From contig CATKZP010000017.1 of NCBI GenBank assembly GCA_949841355.1, positions 1 through 64,000 of the forward strand: 64,000 nucleotides of DNA. Reading direction: 5' to 3'. The notes beneath the pieces were generated by a model, which was given only the letters and a program-made list of their open reading frames with translations, searched no databases and was not told the origin of the DNA. Below are positions 52,526 through 60,513 of this stretch, one piece after another. This stretch comes from an uncultured Oscillospiraceae bacterium (GTDB lineage: Bacteria; Bacillota; Clostridia; Oscillospirales; Oscillospiraceae). Positions within the stretch are counted from its first letter, which is position 1, and every line of letters starts with the position of its first letter. The translations under genes were made by a program, and so were the position numbers.

Positions 52526-53938
52526 ATGGAAGGCATTACATTATCAATCATTATCGGAATTTTGGTCGTTTTCATTGGCATGGCAGTTTTGGGCATCATC
52601 TCCGTGAGGAAGATCAAAAACGCGGAGGATTTTGTGGTAGCAGGCAAGCGGGCCTCCCCGGTGATGATCGCTGGTACCATTTTGTGTGCCATCGTGGGCT
52701 CCGGCGGCACCATCGGTACGGCGCAGACTGCGTTTACCTATGGCATTGTGGGGTGGTGGCAGACGCTGGGACTGTCCATCGGGTGCTTTATCCTGGGCTG
52801 CTGCCTATCGCAGTTTATCTATAAGATGACCACGGCGCAGACGATTTCCCAAATCATGAAGCACACCTACGGCAAAAAAATCGTCGCGGTGACTGCAGTG
52901 TTCAGCTCCATCGCCATTTTCTTTTCCATTCTGTCCCAGTCCAAGGGATTCATCCCGCTGATTACGTCTATCATGGACGTGTCGAACTACACTGCTGCGG
53001 GGATCTGCTTCGTACTGGTATGCGCTTTTGTGGTGTTTGGCGGTATCTTTGCCAACAGTGTGGGCGGCCTAGTGAAAATGGCCCTGGTCTATATCGGGGT
53101 GATCCTCAGCGCGGCTATTGCCATGATTTCGGTGGGGGGCTTCTCCGGCATAACCGAAAAGCTGGGCAGCGATGTATGGAGCCTGTTCGCCCGCAGTACA
53201 GGGAAGAACGGCAGCTTTTATGATATTGGTATCGGCGTGGGCTTTATTCTTGGTGTGCTGGTCACCCAAACCTACATTCAAGCTGTCCTGTCCGCACGAG
53301 ATGCAAAAGCGGCCCGAAACAGGTGTATCTTGGGCGGAGCGCTGTGCCTGCCCGTGGGCTTCCTGTGCGCGCTGATCGGCATGTATATGAAGGTCAATTT
53401 CCCCGACATGGAGGCCAGCCGCGTCCTGCCCATGTTTATGGTCCAGCACTATCCGGGGGTGATCGCCGGCATTTTCATCGGGGGATTGATGCTGGCTGCG
53501 CTGACCTCCAACGCGGGTCTTTCGCTGAGCGTGGCGACGCTGCTCCAGCGGGATGTGATCTGCCGCAATAAGCCGGATATGGACCAGAAAAAGCAGCTGG
53601 TTATCCTGCGTGTTCTGATCGTTGTGATTGTGGCGCTGAGCTGCGTGTTCTCAGTGACTACATTGGGCACCTATATTCAGACGTTTATCTTCCTCTCCTA
53701 TGGGATGCGCACCACGGTATTTTTGGTGCCCATGCTGGCGGCGTTCTTTTACAAGGGGAGGCTGACCAAGAGTGCCGGAATCGCGGCGGCCATTGCGGGC
53801 CCTGTGATGGACATTATCGCCTACTTCGTTCTGGGCAAGAGCGGTACGCATGTGTTCTGGGGACTGGGCGCATCCCTGATTGTATTCATTGTGGTCAATC
53901 TGCTGGCAAAGGATGTTGTGGAAAACCGGGAGCTGTAA
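52526..53938 (+). CDS. Sodium:solute symporter (SSS family)
   Basis: A 470-residue membrane transporter of the SSS/PutP family with about 12-13 hydrophobic segments. Landmarks are NAEDFVVAGKRASPV after the first helix, CAIVGSGGTIGTAQTAFTYGI with the sodium-site serine/glycine run, and SNAGLSLSVATLLQRDV, equivalent to the sodium-binding loop. It probably imports the island's substrate with sodium. Relatives carry proline, pantothenate, short carboxylates and related solutes, so the substrate is not predictable. It starts 17 nt after the hydratase, so it belongs to the same transcript. Confidence 0.9.
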   Translation: MEGITLSIIIGILVVFIGMAVLGIISVRKIKNAEDFVVAGKRASPVMIAGTILCAIVGSGGTIGTAQTAFTYGIVGWWQTLGLSIGCFILGCCLSQFIYKMTTAQTISQIMKHTYGKKIVAVTAVFSSIAIFFSILSQSKGFIPLITSIMDVSNYTAAGICFVLVCAFVVFGGIFANSVGGLVKMALVYIGVILSAAIAMISVGGFSGITEKLGSDVWSLFARSTGKNGSFYDIGIGVGFILGVLVTQTYIQAVLSARDAKAARNRCILGGALCLPVGFLCALIGMYMKVNFPDMEASRVLPMFMVQHYPGVIAGIFIGGLMLAALTSNAGLSLSVATLLQRDVICRNKPDMDQKKQLVILRVLIVVIVALSCVFSVTTLGTYIQTFIFLSYGMRTTVFLVPMLAAFFYKGRLTKSAGIAAAIAGPVMDIIAYFVLGKSGTHVFWGLGASLIVFIVVNLLAKDVVENREL

Positions 53939-54021
53939 GGTATGAGGGACTGCCGCGCCCGGCTGTCAGATAGACGGCCGGGCAGCGGGACATCAAGAGT
54001 ATAACGAGGAGGTAGTATGCT

Positions 54022-55206
54022 ATGGCGTGCCCATTGCAGGGTATACGTGTATTTGAGCTGACGCATGTGATTTCCGGGTCCGTGGCCGGTATGCTGCTGG
54101 GCGATCTGGGGGCGGAAGTAATCAAGGCGGAACGTCCGGGCGTGGGAGAGTTTTACCGGGAGGAAGCGCTGAAAAACGAGGCGGGAATCAGCATCGTCTT
54201 TCCGACTTATAACCGGAACAAAAAGGGGATTACACTGAACCTGAAGGCGCCGGAAGCCAGGGAGATCGTGCACAGGTTGGTGCGGGAAAGCGACATCATG
54301 CTGGAAAATTACCGCCCTGGGGTGCTGGACAGCATGGGTTTGGGCTATGAGGCACTGAAGGAGATCAATCCCAGGTTGGTTATGGTGTCCATTTCCGGGT
54401 TCGGACAGACCGGTCCATACGCCTCAAAACCGGCCTATGACATGACGATCTCCGCCATCAGCGGCTTTATGTCCATGAACGGACCGCCCGGTCAGCCAAC
54501 GAAAAACGGACCTGCGGTTTCCGATTTTCTGTCCGGCATCTATGGCTGCCTGGCGGCTATGGCCGCGCTGCGCCACCGCGACCGCACCGGTGAGGGACAG
54601 CACGTGGACGTGTCCATGATGGATTGCGGCATGTCGTTGCTGGACGCATTCTTTGCCCAATACCGTTTTACCGGCGTGGAGCCCAAGTGCTGCGGGAACC
54701 GACGGGATAATTACGCGCCGGTCAACGCCTATCCCACTGCAGACGGCTATATCTATATCGCCGCCACGCTGAATAAGCACTGGACAGCCCTGGCAAAGAC
54801 GATGGGGCGGGGGGCTCTGGCGCAGGCGCCGGAAAATGAGACCGGTTCCCGGAGGAAAAGCCACGAAGAGGAGCTGGAGGGGATTGTTGCGCAGTGGGCC
54901 AAGGGTTATACTACTGTTCAACTGGTAAAGATGTTGGAGGCCGCCAATGTGCCGTGCGCCCCCGTGCAGAGTATCTCTCAGGTTATGGAGGACCCCCAGG
55001 TCAAGGCGAGGCAGTCGATTCTGGAATTTGAGTATCCAGGCCTGGGCTCCTATCCCGTCACCGCATTTGTGCCCAAGTTTTCCACCATCGAAGTGCCGAA
55101 GAAGCGCGCGCCGCTGCTGGGTGAAAACAATGAGGAGGTATATTGCGGTATGCTGGGCTACACGCATGAGCAATTTGAGCGGCTGAAGCAGTGTGGAACG
55201 GTTTGA
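54022..55206 (+). CDS. Family III acyl-CoA transferase (CaiB/BaiF type)
   Basis: A 394-residue CoA-transferase of the CaiB/BaiF/Frc family. N-terminal RVFELTHVISGSVAGMLLGDLGAEVIKAERPG is characteristic, followed by NRNKKGITLNL. The catalytic aspartate is Asp168 in AVSDFLSGIYG. C-terminal VPCAPVQSISQVMEDPQV is standard. The enzyme moves CoA from a donor thioester to a carboxylate without ATP. In this setting it probably activates the acid made or imported by the island. AGGAGG lies 9 nt before the ATG. Relatives with comparable roles are those for carnitine, benzylsuccinate and bile acids. Confidence 0.92.
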   Translation: MACPLQGIRVFELTHVISGSVAGMLLGDLGAEVIKAERPGVGEFYREEALKNEAGISIVFPTYNRNKKGITLNLKAPEAREIVHRLVRESDIMLENYRPGVLDSMGLGYEALKEINPRLVMVSISGFGQTGPYASKPAYDMTISAISGFMSMNGPPGQPTKNGPAVSDFLSGIYGCLAAMAALRHRDRTGEGQHVDVSMMDCGMSLLDAFFAQYRFTGVEPKCCGNRRDNYAPVNAYPTADGYIYIAATLNKHWTALAKTMGRGALAQAPENETGSRRKSHEEELEGIVAQWAKGYTTVQLVKMLEAANVPCAPVQSISQVMEDPQVKARQSILEFEYPGLGSYPVTAFVPKFSTIEVPKKRAPLLGENNEEVYCGMLGYTHEQFERLKQCGTV

Positions 55207-55296
55207 CAGGAGAGCGCACGGCATTTCCGGCCATAGGTTTATTGCCCTGCGCTGGTGCAGGCATAGGCGGCCCAGGGGAAGGAAGCGGGTATTGGC

Positions 55297-56901
55297 ATGA
55301 ACATTACACTAAGAAAGTTTTTACAGGATCATCGCAACAGGGACCTTATACTAGTGGCGGGCAGCGAAGGAATGGACAATGTGGTCGCGCGGGTGACCGT
55401 GCTTGACGCGCCGGATGGGCCGAGCTGGCTCAAGGGTGGCGAGCTGATCCTGACCTCTACGTTCCTGTTCAACAACGACCCGGACAGGCTTTGCTCCTTT
55501 TGTGAGCAGCTGATTCATATTAAGGCCTGCGGCTTCGGTTTGAAAATGGGCCGGTATCTCACCAAGGTGCCCCAGAGCCTGATTGATCTGTGCGACCGGA
55601 ACAACTTCCCGCTGATTATCATTCCTTACTCCTTTGTGTGGACAGACCTGATCTCCATTTTTTATGAAATGAGCTATAACCTGGAGCGAGAGGGGAAGTA
55701 CAGCACGCTGAAATCAAAGCTGGTTGGGCAAATCCGCGTCAGCGCCAATCAGGGGCTGGAATGGATTGGGGAGAAGGTCCATCTCTTCTTTGACACCCCC
55801 ATGCTGTTTCTGGACCAGCGGTGGACTCCTCTGGCCTGCTGCGGTTCGCAGGCGGAGCAGCAGGAGCTGAAACAGACCACCCTGGAGCTGCTTCGGGAAA
55901 TGCCCGATCTGTGGAGCAAAAAGCTGATCAGCGGAAGATATTACCAGTGCTGCCGCTGCATTCTGGAAAAGTTCGGGGCGCACTACGTGGTGTTTTCCTC
56001 CGACTCCCCAAATATCATCGGTGAGCTGAAAGATATCCTGATAGACGCGCGCATCATTCGGGATGACGAGAGGCTTATGCTGGGGTCAGAGGACGACATG
56101 ATCGGTCAGGCCCTGCCGCTGCTGATGGTGGGAGAGCAGATCTCGCCGGGTTTGTTGGAAAACCTGGAGCAGTGCATTAAGCAGACAGGCGGATATTACT
56201 GCATGCTGAACATTGAGGCATGCGCCACACAAAAGATCGTGGACGAGCTGAAGGATATTATCAGAAGCTGCCGCTTTGACACCAAGGTGTTTGCTGTTTA
56301 TCATTTGGAGAAGCTGCGGGCGGTGGTGCTGCTCCGGTTCCACAAGCTGAAGCAGCACTGCGATGCGGCGATACAGCTGCGCCAGATTATGCACGGTGCG
56401 GGGGAGTATCTGCTGGATGAGGAGACACATGAATCTATATTTGTCAGCAATGTCTACGACGCCTACAAAAAACTGGGGCAGTGTTGGCAGGAGGCCAGAC
56501 TAGCTGAGCAGTACGGAAGGCATATGTGGCCGCTGCGGCGGCTGTGCTATTTTGAAGAGGTGTTTCCCTATTATCTGATGATGAACAGCGACATTTCCCC
56601 CACATATCTGGATGGGCTGGAAAAGCTCCGGCAGGAGGCGGGAAATACGTCCTTCGACTGCCTGCAAACCCTGGAGGCATACCTGCGCTACGGCACATTC
56701 AAGCAGGCCGCACAGGAGCTGTTCATCCATGAGAATACGCTGCGCTACCGGATCAAAAAAATAGGAGACCTGCTGTACGCGGATTTTGACGACATCGCCA
56801 CCAGGCAGAACTATGTGATCCGCATGAATATGTGGAAGCTGAAGCAGGGGCTCACAGGGACAGGCGACACGGCGCCGGATGGAAAAATGCCGGAACTGTA
56901 G
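55297..56901 (+). CDS. PucR-family transcriptional regulator
   Basis: A 534-residue regulator. Residues 1-130 form a PucR N-terminal domain (LILVAGSEGMDNVVARVTVLDAPDGPSWLKGGELILTST, LIDLCDRNNFPLIIIP). A GGDEF-like middle domain without catalytic residues follows. The C-terminal HTH_30 (SFDCLQTLEAYLRYGTFKQAAQELFIHENTLRYRIKKIGDLL) is diagnostic. Members activate catabolic operons in response to a pathway substrate. It lies inside the island between CoA-transferase and carboxylate transporter and is the natural candidate to control it. The inverted repeats upstream of the activase are possible targets. The ribosome site is weak. Confidence 0.9.
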   Translation: MNITLRKFLQDHRNRDLILVAGSEGMDNVVARVTVLDAPDGPSWLKGGELILTSTFLFNNDPDRLCSFCEQLIHIKACGFGLKMGRYLTKVPQSLIDLCDRNNFPLIIIPYSFVWTDLISIFYEMSYNLEREGKYSTLKSKLVGQIRVSANQGLEWIGEKVHLFFDTPMLFLDQRWTPLACCGSQAEQQELKQTTLELLREMPDLWSKKLISGRYYQCCRCILEKFGAHYVVFSSDSPNIIGELKDILIDARIIRDDERLMLGSEDDMIGQALPLLMVGEQISPGLLENLEQCIKQTGGYYCMLNIEACATQKIVDELKDIIRSCRFDTKVFAVYHLEKLRAVVLLRFHKLKQHCDAAIQLRQIMHGAGEYLLDEETHESIFVSNVYDAYKKLGQCWQEARLAEQYGRHMWPLRRLCYFEEVFPYYLMMNSDISPTYLDGLEKLRQEAGNTSFDCLQTLEAYLRYGTFKQAAQELFIHENTLRYRIKKIGDLLYADFDDIATRQNYVIRMNMWKLKQGLTGTGDTAPDGKMPEL

Positions 56902-57010
56902 CAGCGGTAATCTCCTGCGCGGGACGCAAGCAGTGGAATAATGTCTTTCCATGCGGCTCCTCACCGGCGAGCGGGAAGGACAGCCGTACTGATGAAAAGG
57001 AGCGAATAGA

Positions 57011-58318
57011 ATGACTCCTGAGCAGTGGAGTATCGTAATCCTTGTGATCGTGATGGTGCTGTATGCTACGGAGGCCGTCCCGCTGGCGGTCACCGCGCTG
57101 GGCTCCTGCGCCGCGCTTGCAGTGATGGGGCTGGCCCCGGCGCCGGTGGTCTGGTCCGGCCTTGCGGCGGATACGACGCTGGTGGTGGCGGGTATGGTGG
57201 TGGTGGGCAATGCCCTCATTGAGACCGGTGCGGCGGTGAGCGTGGGTGATTGGATTCTGCGCCGTACGGGCGGAAGGCCGTATCTGTCCTGCTTCTGTCT
57301 GACCACAGTGGCTATGGTGCTGTCTGGGTTTATGAACAACTCCGCCGCCGTGGCCACCATGATGCCGGTAATGATCGGCCTTGCGGCGACTTCCGGCGGC
57401 CAGATTCACGAAAAGCGGTGGCTGCTCCCCATGGCCGCAGCCACAAACGCTGGAGGGATGCTGTCGTTGATTGGGACCACCTCGCAGATGATCGTGCAAA
57501 ACGCTTTGGAGGACCAGGGCTATGCCACATTTTCCTTTTTCGAGTTTGCCTGGATCGGTGTGCCGCTATGTCTGCTGTTTGTGCTTTATATGGGCACCAT
57601 CGGCAAGTGGGGTGGGAGGCGGCTGTGGCCGGAAGGAATACCGCACACCCAGGCGGTGCGCGAATTTGTCCCCGCTAGCCCAAAAGATATGGACGGTTGG
57701 GATCAAAAAAATATCCGCTGCAAGCAGGGGATAACCGCAGCGATCATGGCGGCGGCAATCTGCCTGATGGTGGCGGACGTGGGTATTTCCAACGGGACGA
57801 TTGCCATGACGGCGGCCGGACTGTGCGTGGCGGCGGGGTGCATTTCCCTCAAACACGTCTATCTGCGCTTTGACTGGAATACCATTTTCGTTCTGGCGGG
57901 AGGGATCGGGTTTGCCAACGGGCTGAGTCACTGCGGGGGCGGAGAGTTGATCGCCGGATGGCTTATGGGATTGTTCCGGGGTGCGCTGACCCCGCGCACA
58001 GTGTTTTTCATGTTCGTCGTCACAGCCGCGCTGCTCACCCAGTTTATGTCCAACACCGCTGTCGCCGCCATGCTGACCCCCATTGCACTCCCCTTTGTCA
58101 GCCAGCTAGGCGTCAACCCGGCGGCTCTGCTGATGGGGATATGCGCCGCTACAAATCTTTCCTTTTCCACGCCCATCGCCACACCGTCTATGACGCTGGT
58201 ATTGGGGCCAGGGGAGTACCGGTTCATTGTTTACGTAAAATGGTGCGGCCCCTTTAATCTGGTTTGCATCCTTTCCATTCTATGGATCGTACCGAAGGTG
58301 TGGCCGCTTATCCCATGA
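57011..58318 (+). CDS. SLC13/DASS-type carboxylate transporter
   Basis: A 435-residue membrane protein of the divalent anion:sodium symporter (CitT/SLC13-like) family with about 11-12 hydrophobic segments. Two Ser-Asn-Thr-type substrate motifs are visible in duplicated halves: MNNSAAVATMMPVMI and MSNTAVAAMLTPIALPF. The pair fixes sodium and carboxylate in VcINDY-like transporters. Likely cargo is a di- or tricarboxylate such as fumarate, succinate or malate; this is inference from the family. It is the last gene of the island, followed by a terminator. Confidence 0.85.
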   Translation: MTPEQWSIVILVIVMVLYATEAVPLAVTALGSCAALAVMGLAPAPVVWSGLAADTTLVVAGMVVVGNALIETGAAVSVGDWILRRTGGRPYLSCFCLTTVAMVLSGFMNNSAAVATMMPVMIGLAATSGGQIHEKRWLLPMAAATNAGGMLSLIGTTSQMIVQNALEDQGYATFSFFEFAWIGVPLCLLFVLYMGTIGKWGGRRLWPEGIPHTQAVREFVPASPKDMDGWDQKNIRCKQGITAAIMAAAICLMVADVGISNGTIAMTAAGLCVAAGCISLKHVYLRFDWNTIFVLAGGIGFANGLSHCGGGELIAGWLMGLFRGALTPRTVFFMFVVTAALLTQFMSNTAVAAMLTPIALPFVSQLGVNPAALLMGICAATNLSFSTPIATPSMTLVLGPGEYRFIVYVKWCGPFNLVCILSILWIVPKVWPLIP

Positions 58319-58328
58319 GCACCGACGC

Positions 58329-58363
58329 AAAAAACGCCCGCCGGGCGGCCGGCAGGCGTTTTC
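58329..58363 (+). terminator. Terminator of the catabolic island
   Basis: Stem AAAACGCCCGCCGG with complement and GTTTTCC, just past the DASS stop codon. Confidence 0.75.
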
Positions 58364-58486
58364 CGATACGCAGATTGGGAAGAACCCCGCTGCAAAAAAG
58401 CGGCCATCCTCCCCAATTCCCGTTTCCAGCGCGCTGGGATTGTGGTATACTGGGTCTTGTAATCTTTCAAGGGAGGCGCGAAATTT

Positions 58487-59104
58487 ATGAAAGTCCTCAT
58501 GCTCAACGGGAGCCCCCGCGCCGGGGGCAATACTTCCATCGCCCTGGGCGAGATGGAGCGGATTTTTCAATCCGAGGGAATCGAAACCGAGACCGTCCAG
58601 GTGGGCGGTGAGGTCATCCGGGGCTGTGCGGCCTGCGGCGGATGCGCCAAGCTGGGTAAGTGTGTGTTCGACGACGCGGTGAACCAGCTGGCCCCGAAGC
58701 TGGAGGCCTGTGACGGCCTGGTGGTGGGCAGCCCCGTGTACTACGCGTCCGCCAACGCCACGCTGGTGGCGCTGCTGACCCGGCTGTTCTACAGCACCCA
58801 CTTCGACAAAACCATGAAGGTGGGGGCCAGCGTGGTGGTGGCCCGCCGGGGCGGGCTGTCCGCCACCTTCGACGAGCTGAACAAGTTCTTCACCATCTCA
58901 GGGATGCCGGTGGCCTCCAGCCAGTACTGGAACAGCGTCCACGGCCGCCTGCCCGGGGAGGGCGCCCAGGATGCGGAGGGCCTCCAGACCATGCGGGCGC
59001 TGGCCCGGAACATGACGTTCCTGATGAAGAGCATCGCGCTGGGCCGGGAGGCCTTCGGCCTGCCGGAAAAGGAGCCACGCCAGTCCACCAACTTCGTGCG
59101 CTGA
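58487..59104 (+). CDS. Flavodoxin-like NAD(P)H-dependent oxidoreductase
   Basis: A 205-residue flavoprotein of the same broad family as the gene at 4014 but distinct in sequence. The FMN loop is GSPRAGGNTS (8-17). The cysteine cluster CAACGGCAKLGKC (about 46-58) is close to that of iron-sulfur flavoproteins. VVGSPVYYASANATLVALLTRLFY is the core helix. An AAGGGAGG-type ribosome site precedes the ATG. Probable electron-transfer or quinone/nitro-reductase role. It is a single gene after the island's terminator, so it is not evidently linked to it. Confidence 0.82.
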   Translation: MKVLMLNGSPRAGGNTSIALGEMERIFQSEGIETETVQVGGEVIRGCAACGGCAKLGKCVFDDAVNQLAPKLEACDGLVVGSPVYYASANATLVALLTRLFYSTHFDKTMKVGASVVVARRGGLSATFDELNKFFTISGMPVASSQYWNSVHGRLPGEGAQDAEGLQTMRALARNMTFLMKSIALGREAFGLPEKEPRQSTNFVR

Positions 59105-59140
59105 GGGGCCGGGATACATAGGCCGGAGCGGTTTTGATGT

Positions 59141-59803
59141 TCAATTCCGGGGCTTTTGCCGCATTTGAGCGGCGAAGGCCCCGGTTTCCCGTTCCAGCGC
59201 CTCAAAAAACGCCCCGATGTGAACCCCGTCCACTAGCGCGTGGTTGACCAACACAGTCACCGGCATGACGGCCCGCCCGTCCCGCTCCTCAAACCGGCCC
59301 CAGGTGAGCCGGGGATTGCTGTCCGCGGGGGTGGGCACCGGCTGGCGGAGGGCGGTGTAGCCCACCCAGGGCAGGGTGGAGACAAAAAACAGGCTCACCG
59401 CGTCCTCCCCGTCGTCCAGCCCGCCGCGCTCCTTGGCCTGCTCCTGAGCGGCCAGAGCGGCGGGAAGGTAGCGTTCAAAGGGCTGCATGCAGTCCAGGCG
59501 GCAGTAGCTGTAGGTGCCGTCGTCCCGCATCACCGTGTGGGAGGTGTCGCAGGAGTCGAACTGCACCGGCGCGCCGTCTATGATGCGCTGGCGCAGCTGG
59601 GGCACGGCGTTGGCGGCCCGTCCGGCGCAGTAGAGAAAGCTGAGGAAGAAGGGAAGCCGTGCCTCCCGGCAGGCAGCCAGAAAGCGGGTGATGTCCACCT
59701 GCACCGTCACCCCGGCATAAGGGTCGGCCATGGCGCTGAAATAGGCGAAATGCTCCCGGCGGGGCCAGCCCTCCAGGTCGATGGGACGGCAGCTTGCGCT
59801 CAT
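59141..59803 (-). CDS. Chloramphenicol acetyltransferase-like protein
   Basis: A 220-residue protein of the CAT family. Landmarks are the early REHFAYFSAMADPYAGVTVQVDITRF, FFLSFLYCAGRAANAVPQLRQRI and the catalytic histidine segment NHALVDGVHIGAFFE (HHAxxDG in classical CAT). Several active-site neighbours differ from typical type A CAT, and such CAT-like proteins are often not resistance factors. Start ATG 59803 overlaps the TGA of the upstream gene (ATGA), implying translational coupling. Acetyl-CoA is the expected donor; acceptor unknown. Confidence 0.82.
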   Translation of the reverse strand: MSASCRPIDLEGWPRREHFAYFSAMADPYAGVTVQVDITRFLAACREARLPFFLSFLYCAGRAANAVPQLRQRIIDGAPVQFDSCDTSHTVMRDDGTYSYCRLDCMQPFERYLPAALAAQEQAKERGGLDDGEDAVSLFFVSTLPWVGYTALRQPVPTPADSNPRLTWGRFEERDGRAVMPVTVLVNHALVDGVHIGAFFEALERETGAFAAQMRQKPRN

Positions 59804-60456
59804 GGCTTCTGCGCTCCTTTCTCCTCCAGGGGTTCGCCGCCGATGGCGCCCAGCAGGGGGCGGGCATAGGGTAGGTCTAAAATGGCGGCGCACAGCACAT
59901 GCCACTCGTCCAGCTTATGGTGCCTGCGGGCGTAGTAGATGCCGGCCAGCACCTCGTAGTTCAGGGTGACGGTGCGCATCTGGTTATAGCTGGAGGGGAG
60001 CAGCTGAATCAGGTCGTACCAGTCCGCCCGGTCCCCCTGGTCTGCGAAGCGCTGCCGGACCGTCTCCAGATAGGCCACATACCGCTGAAACTCCGCCATG
60101 GAGGCGGGGGTGAGGTGGTCGGTGGAGAAGTCGGCCAGCTCCAGCGGCCGGGCGTGGAGCTTATGCATGGTGGAGGTGGAGTTGGCCACGGTGCCGATTT
60201 TATAGGTGTCGAACTCCTTCCACCAGTACAAAGGGGCGGTGATGTCCATGGACACGAAAATTTGGCGGATGAACTTGCGGTGGTCGCTGCCTGCGGCGCA
60301 CAGGCGGACAGCCAGAGCGAGGTCGTTCTCCCCCAGCAGGTATTCTCCCCGCTCGTCATACCGGCTGTCCGAGCGGGCCCAGCTGTTCATGGGGTTGCGG
60401 GCGCCCCGCATGGCGTTTTCCAGATTCATGACGCTGATACGCTCCACGTTCAGCAT
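59800..60456 (-). CDS. Uncharacterised conserved protein coupled to a CAT-like gene
   Basis: A 218-residue protein with a distinctive central block: DHRKFIRQIFVSMDITAPLYWWKEFDTYK, then GTVANSTSTMHKLHARPLELADF. The C-terminal half is helical (YNQMRTVTLNYEVLAGIYYARRHHKLDEW). The arrangement is faintly reminiscent of flavin-dependent thymidylate synthase, but the ThyX RHRxxSxNxxS motif is absent, so no enzymatic role is claimed. GGAGGG precedes the ATG. It ends in a 4-nt overlap with the CAT-like gene, so the two are coexpressed. Homologues occur in Firmicutes and their phages, as I recall the family, but this needs confirmation. Confidence 0.6.
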   Translation of the reverse strand: MLNVERISVMNLENAMRGARNPMNSWARSDSRYDERGEYLLGENDLALAVRLCAAGSDHRKFIRQIFVSMDITAPLYWWKEFDTYKIGTVANSTSTMHKLHARPLELADFSTDHLTPASMAEFQRYVAYLETVRQRFADQGDRADWYDLIQLLPSSYNQMRTVTLNYEVLAGIYYARRHHKLDEWHVLCAAILDLPYARPLLGAIGGEPLEEKGAQKP

Positions 60457-60473
60457 GGCAGACCCTCCTCAAA

Positions 60474-60509
60474 AAATAGGAGCGCCGCCCGCCGGGGCGG
60501 CGCTCCTGT
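60474..60509 (-). terminator. Terminator of the SH3-domain protein gene
   Basis: Stem AGGAGCGCCGCCC with complement, T run on the minus strand. Confidence 0.82.
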
Positions 60510-60513
60510 GTGG

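Noticed and set aside
59141-59803. Chloramphenicol resistance gene
   Set aside because: The fold is CAT-like, but the active-site motif reads NHALVDG and the genomic setting is core; resistance cannot be claimed.
59800-60456. Flavin-dependent thymidylate synthase
   Set aside because: The diagnostic ThyX RHRxxSxNxxS motif is absent, so the resemblance is too weak.
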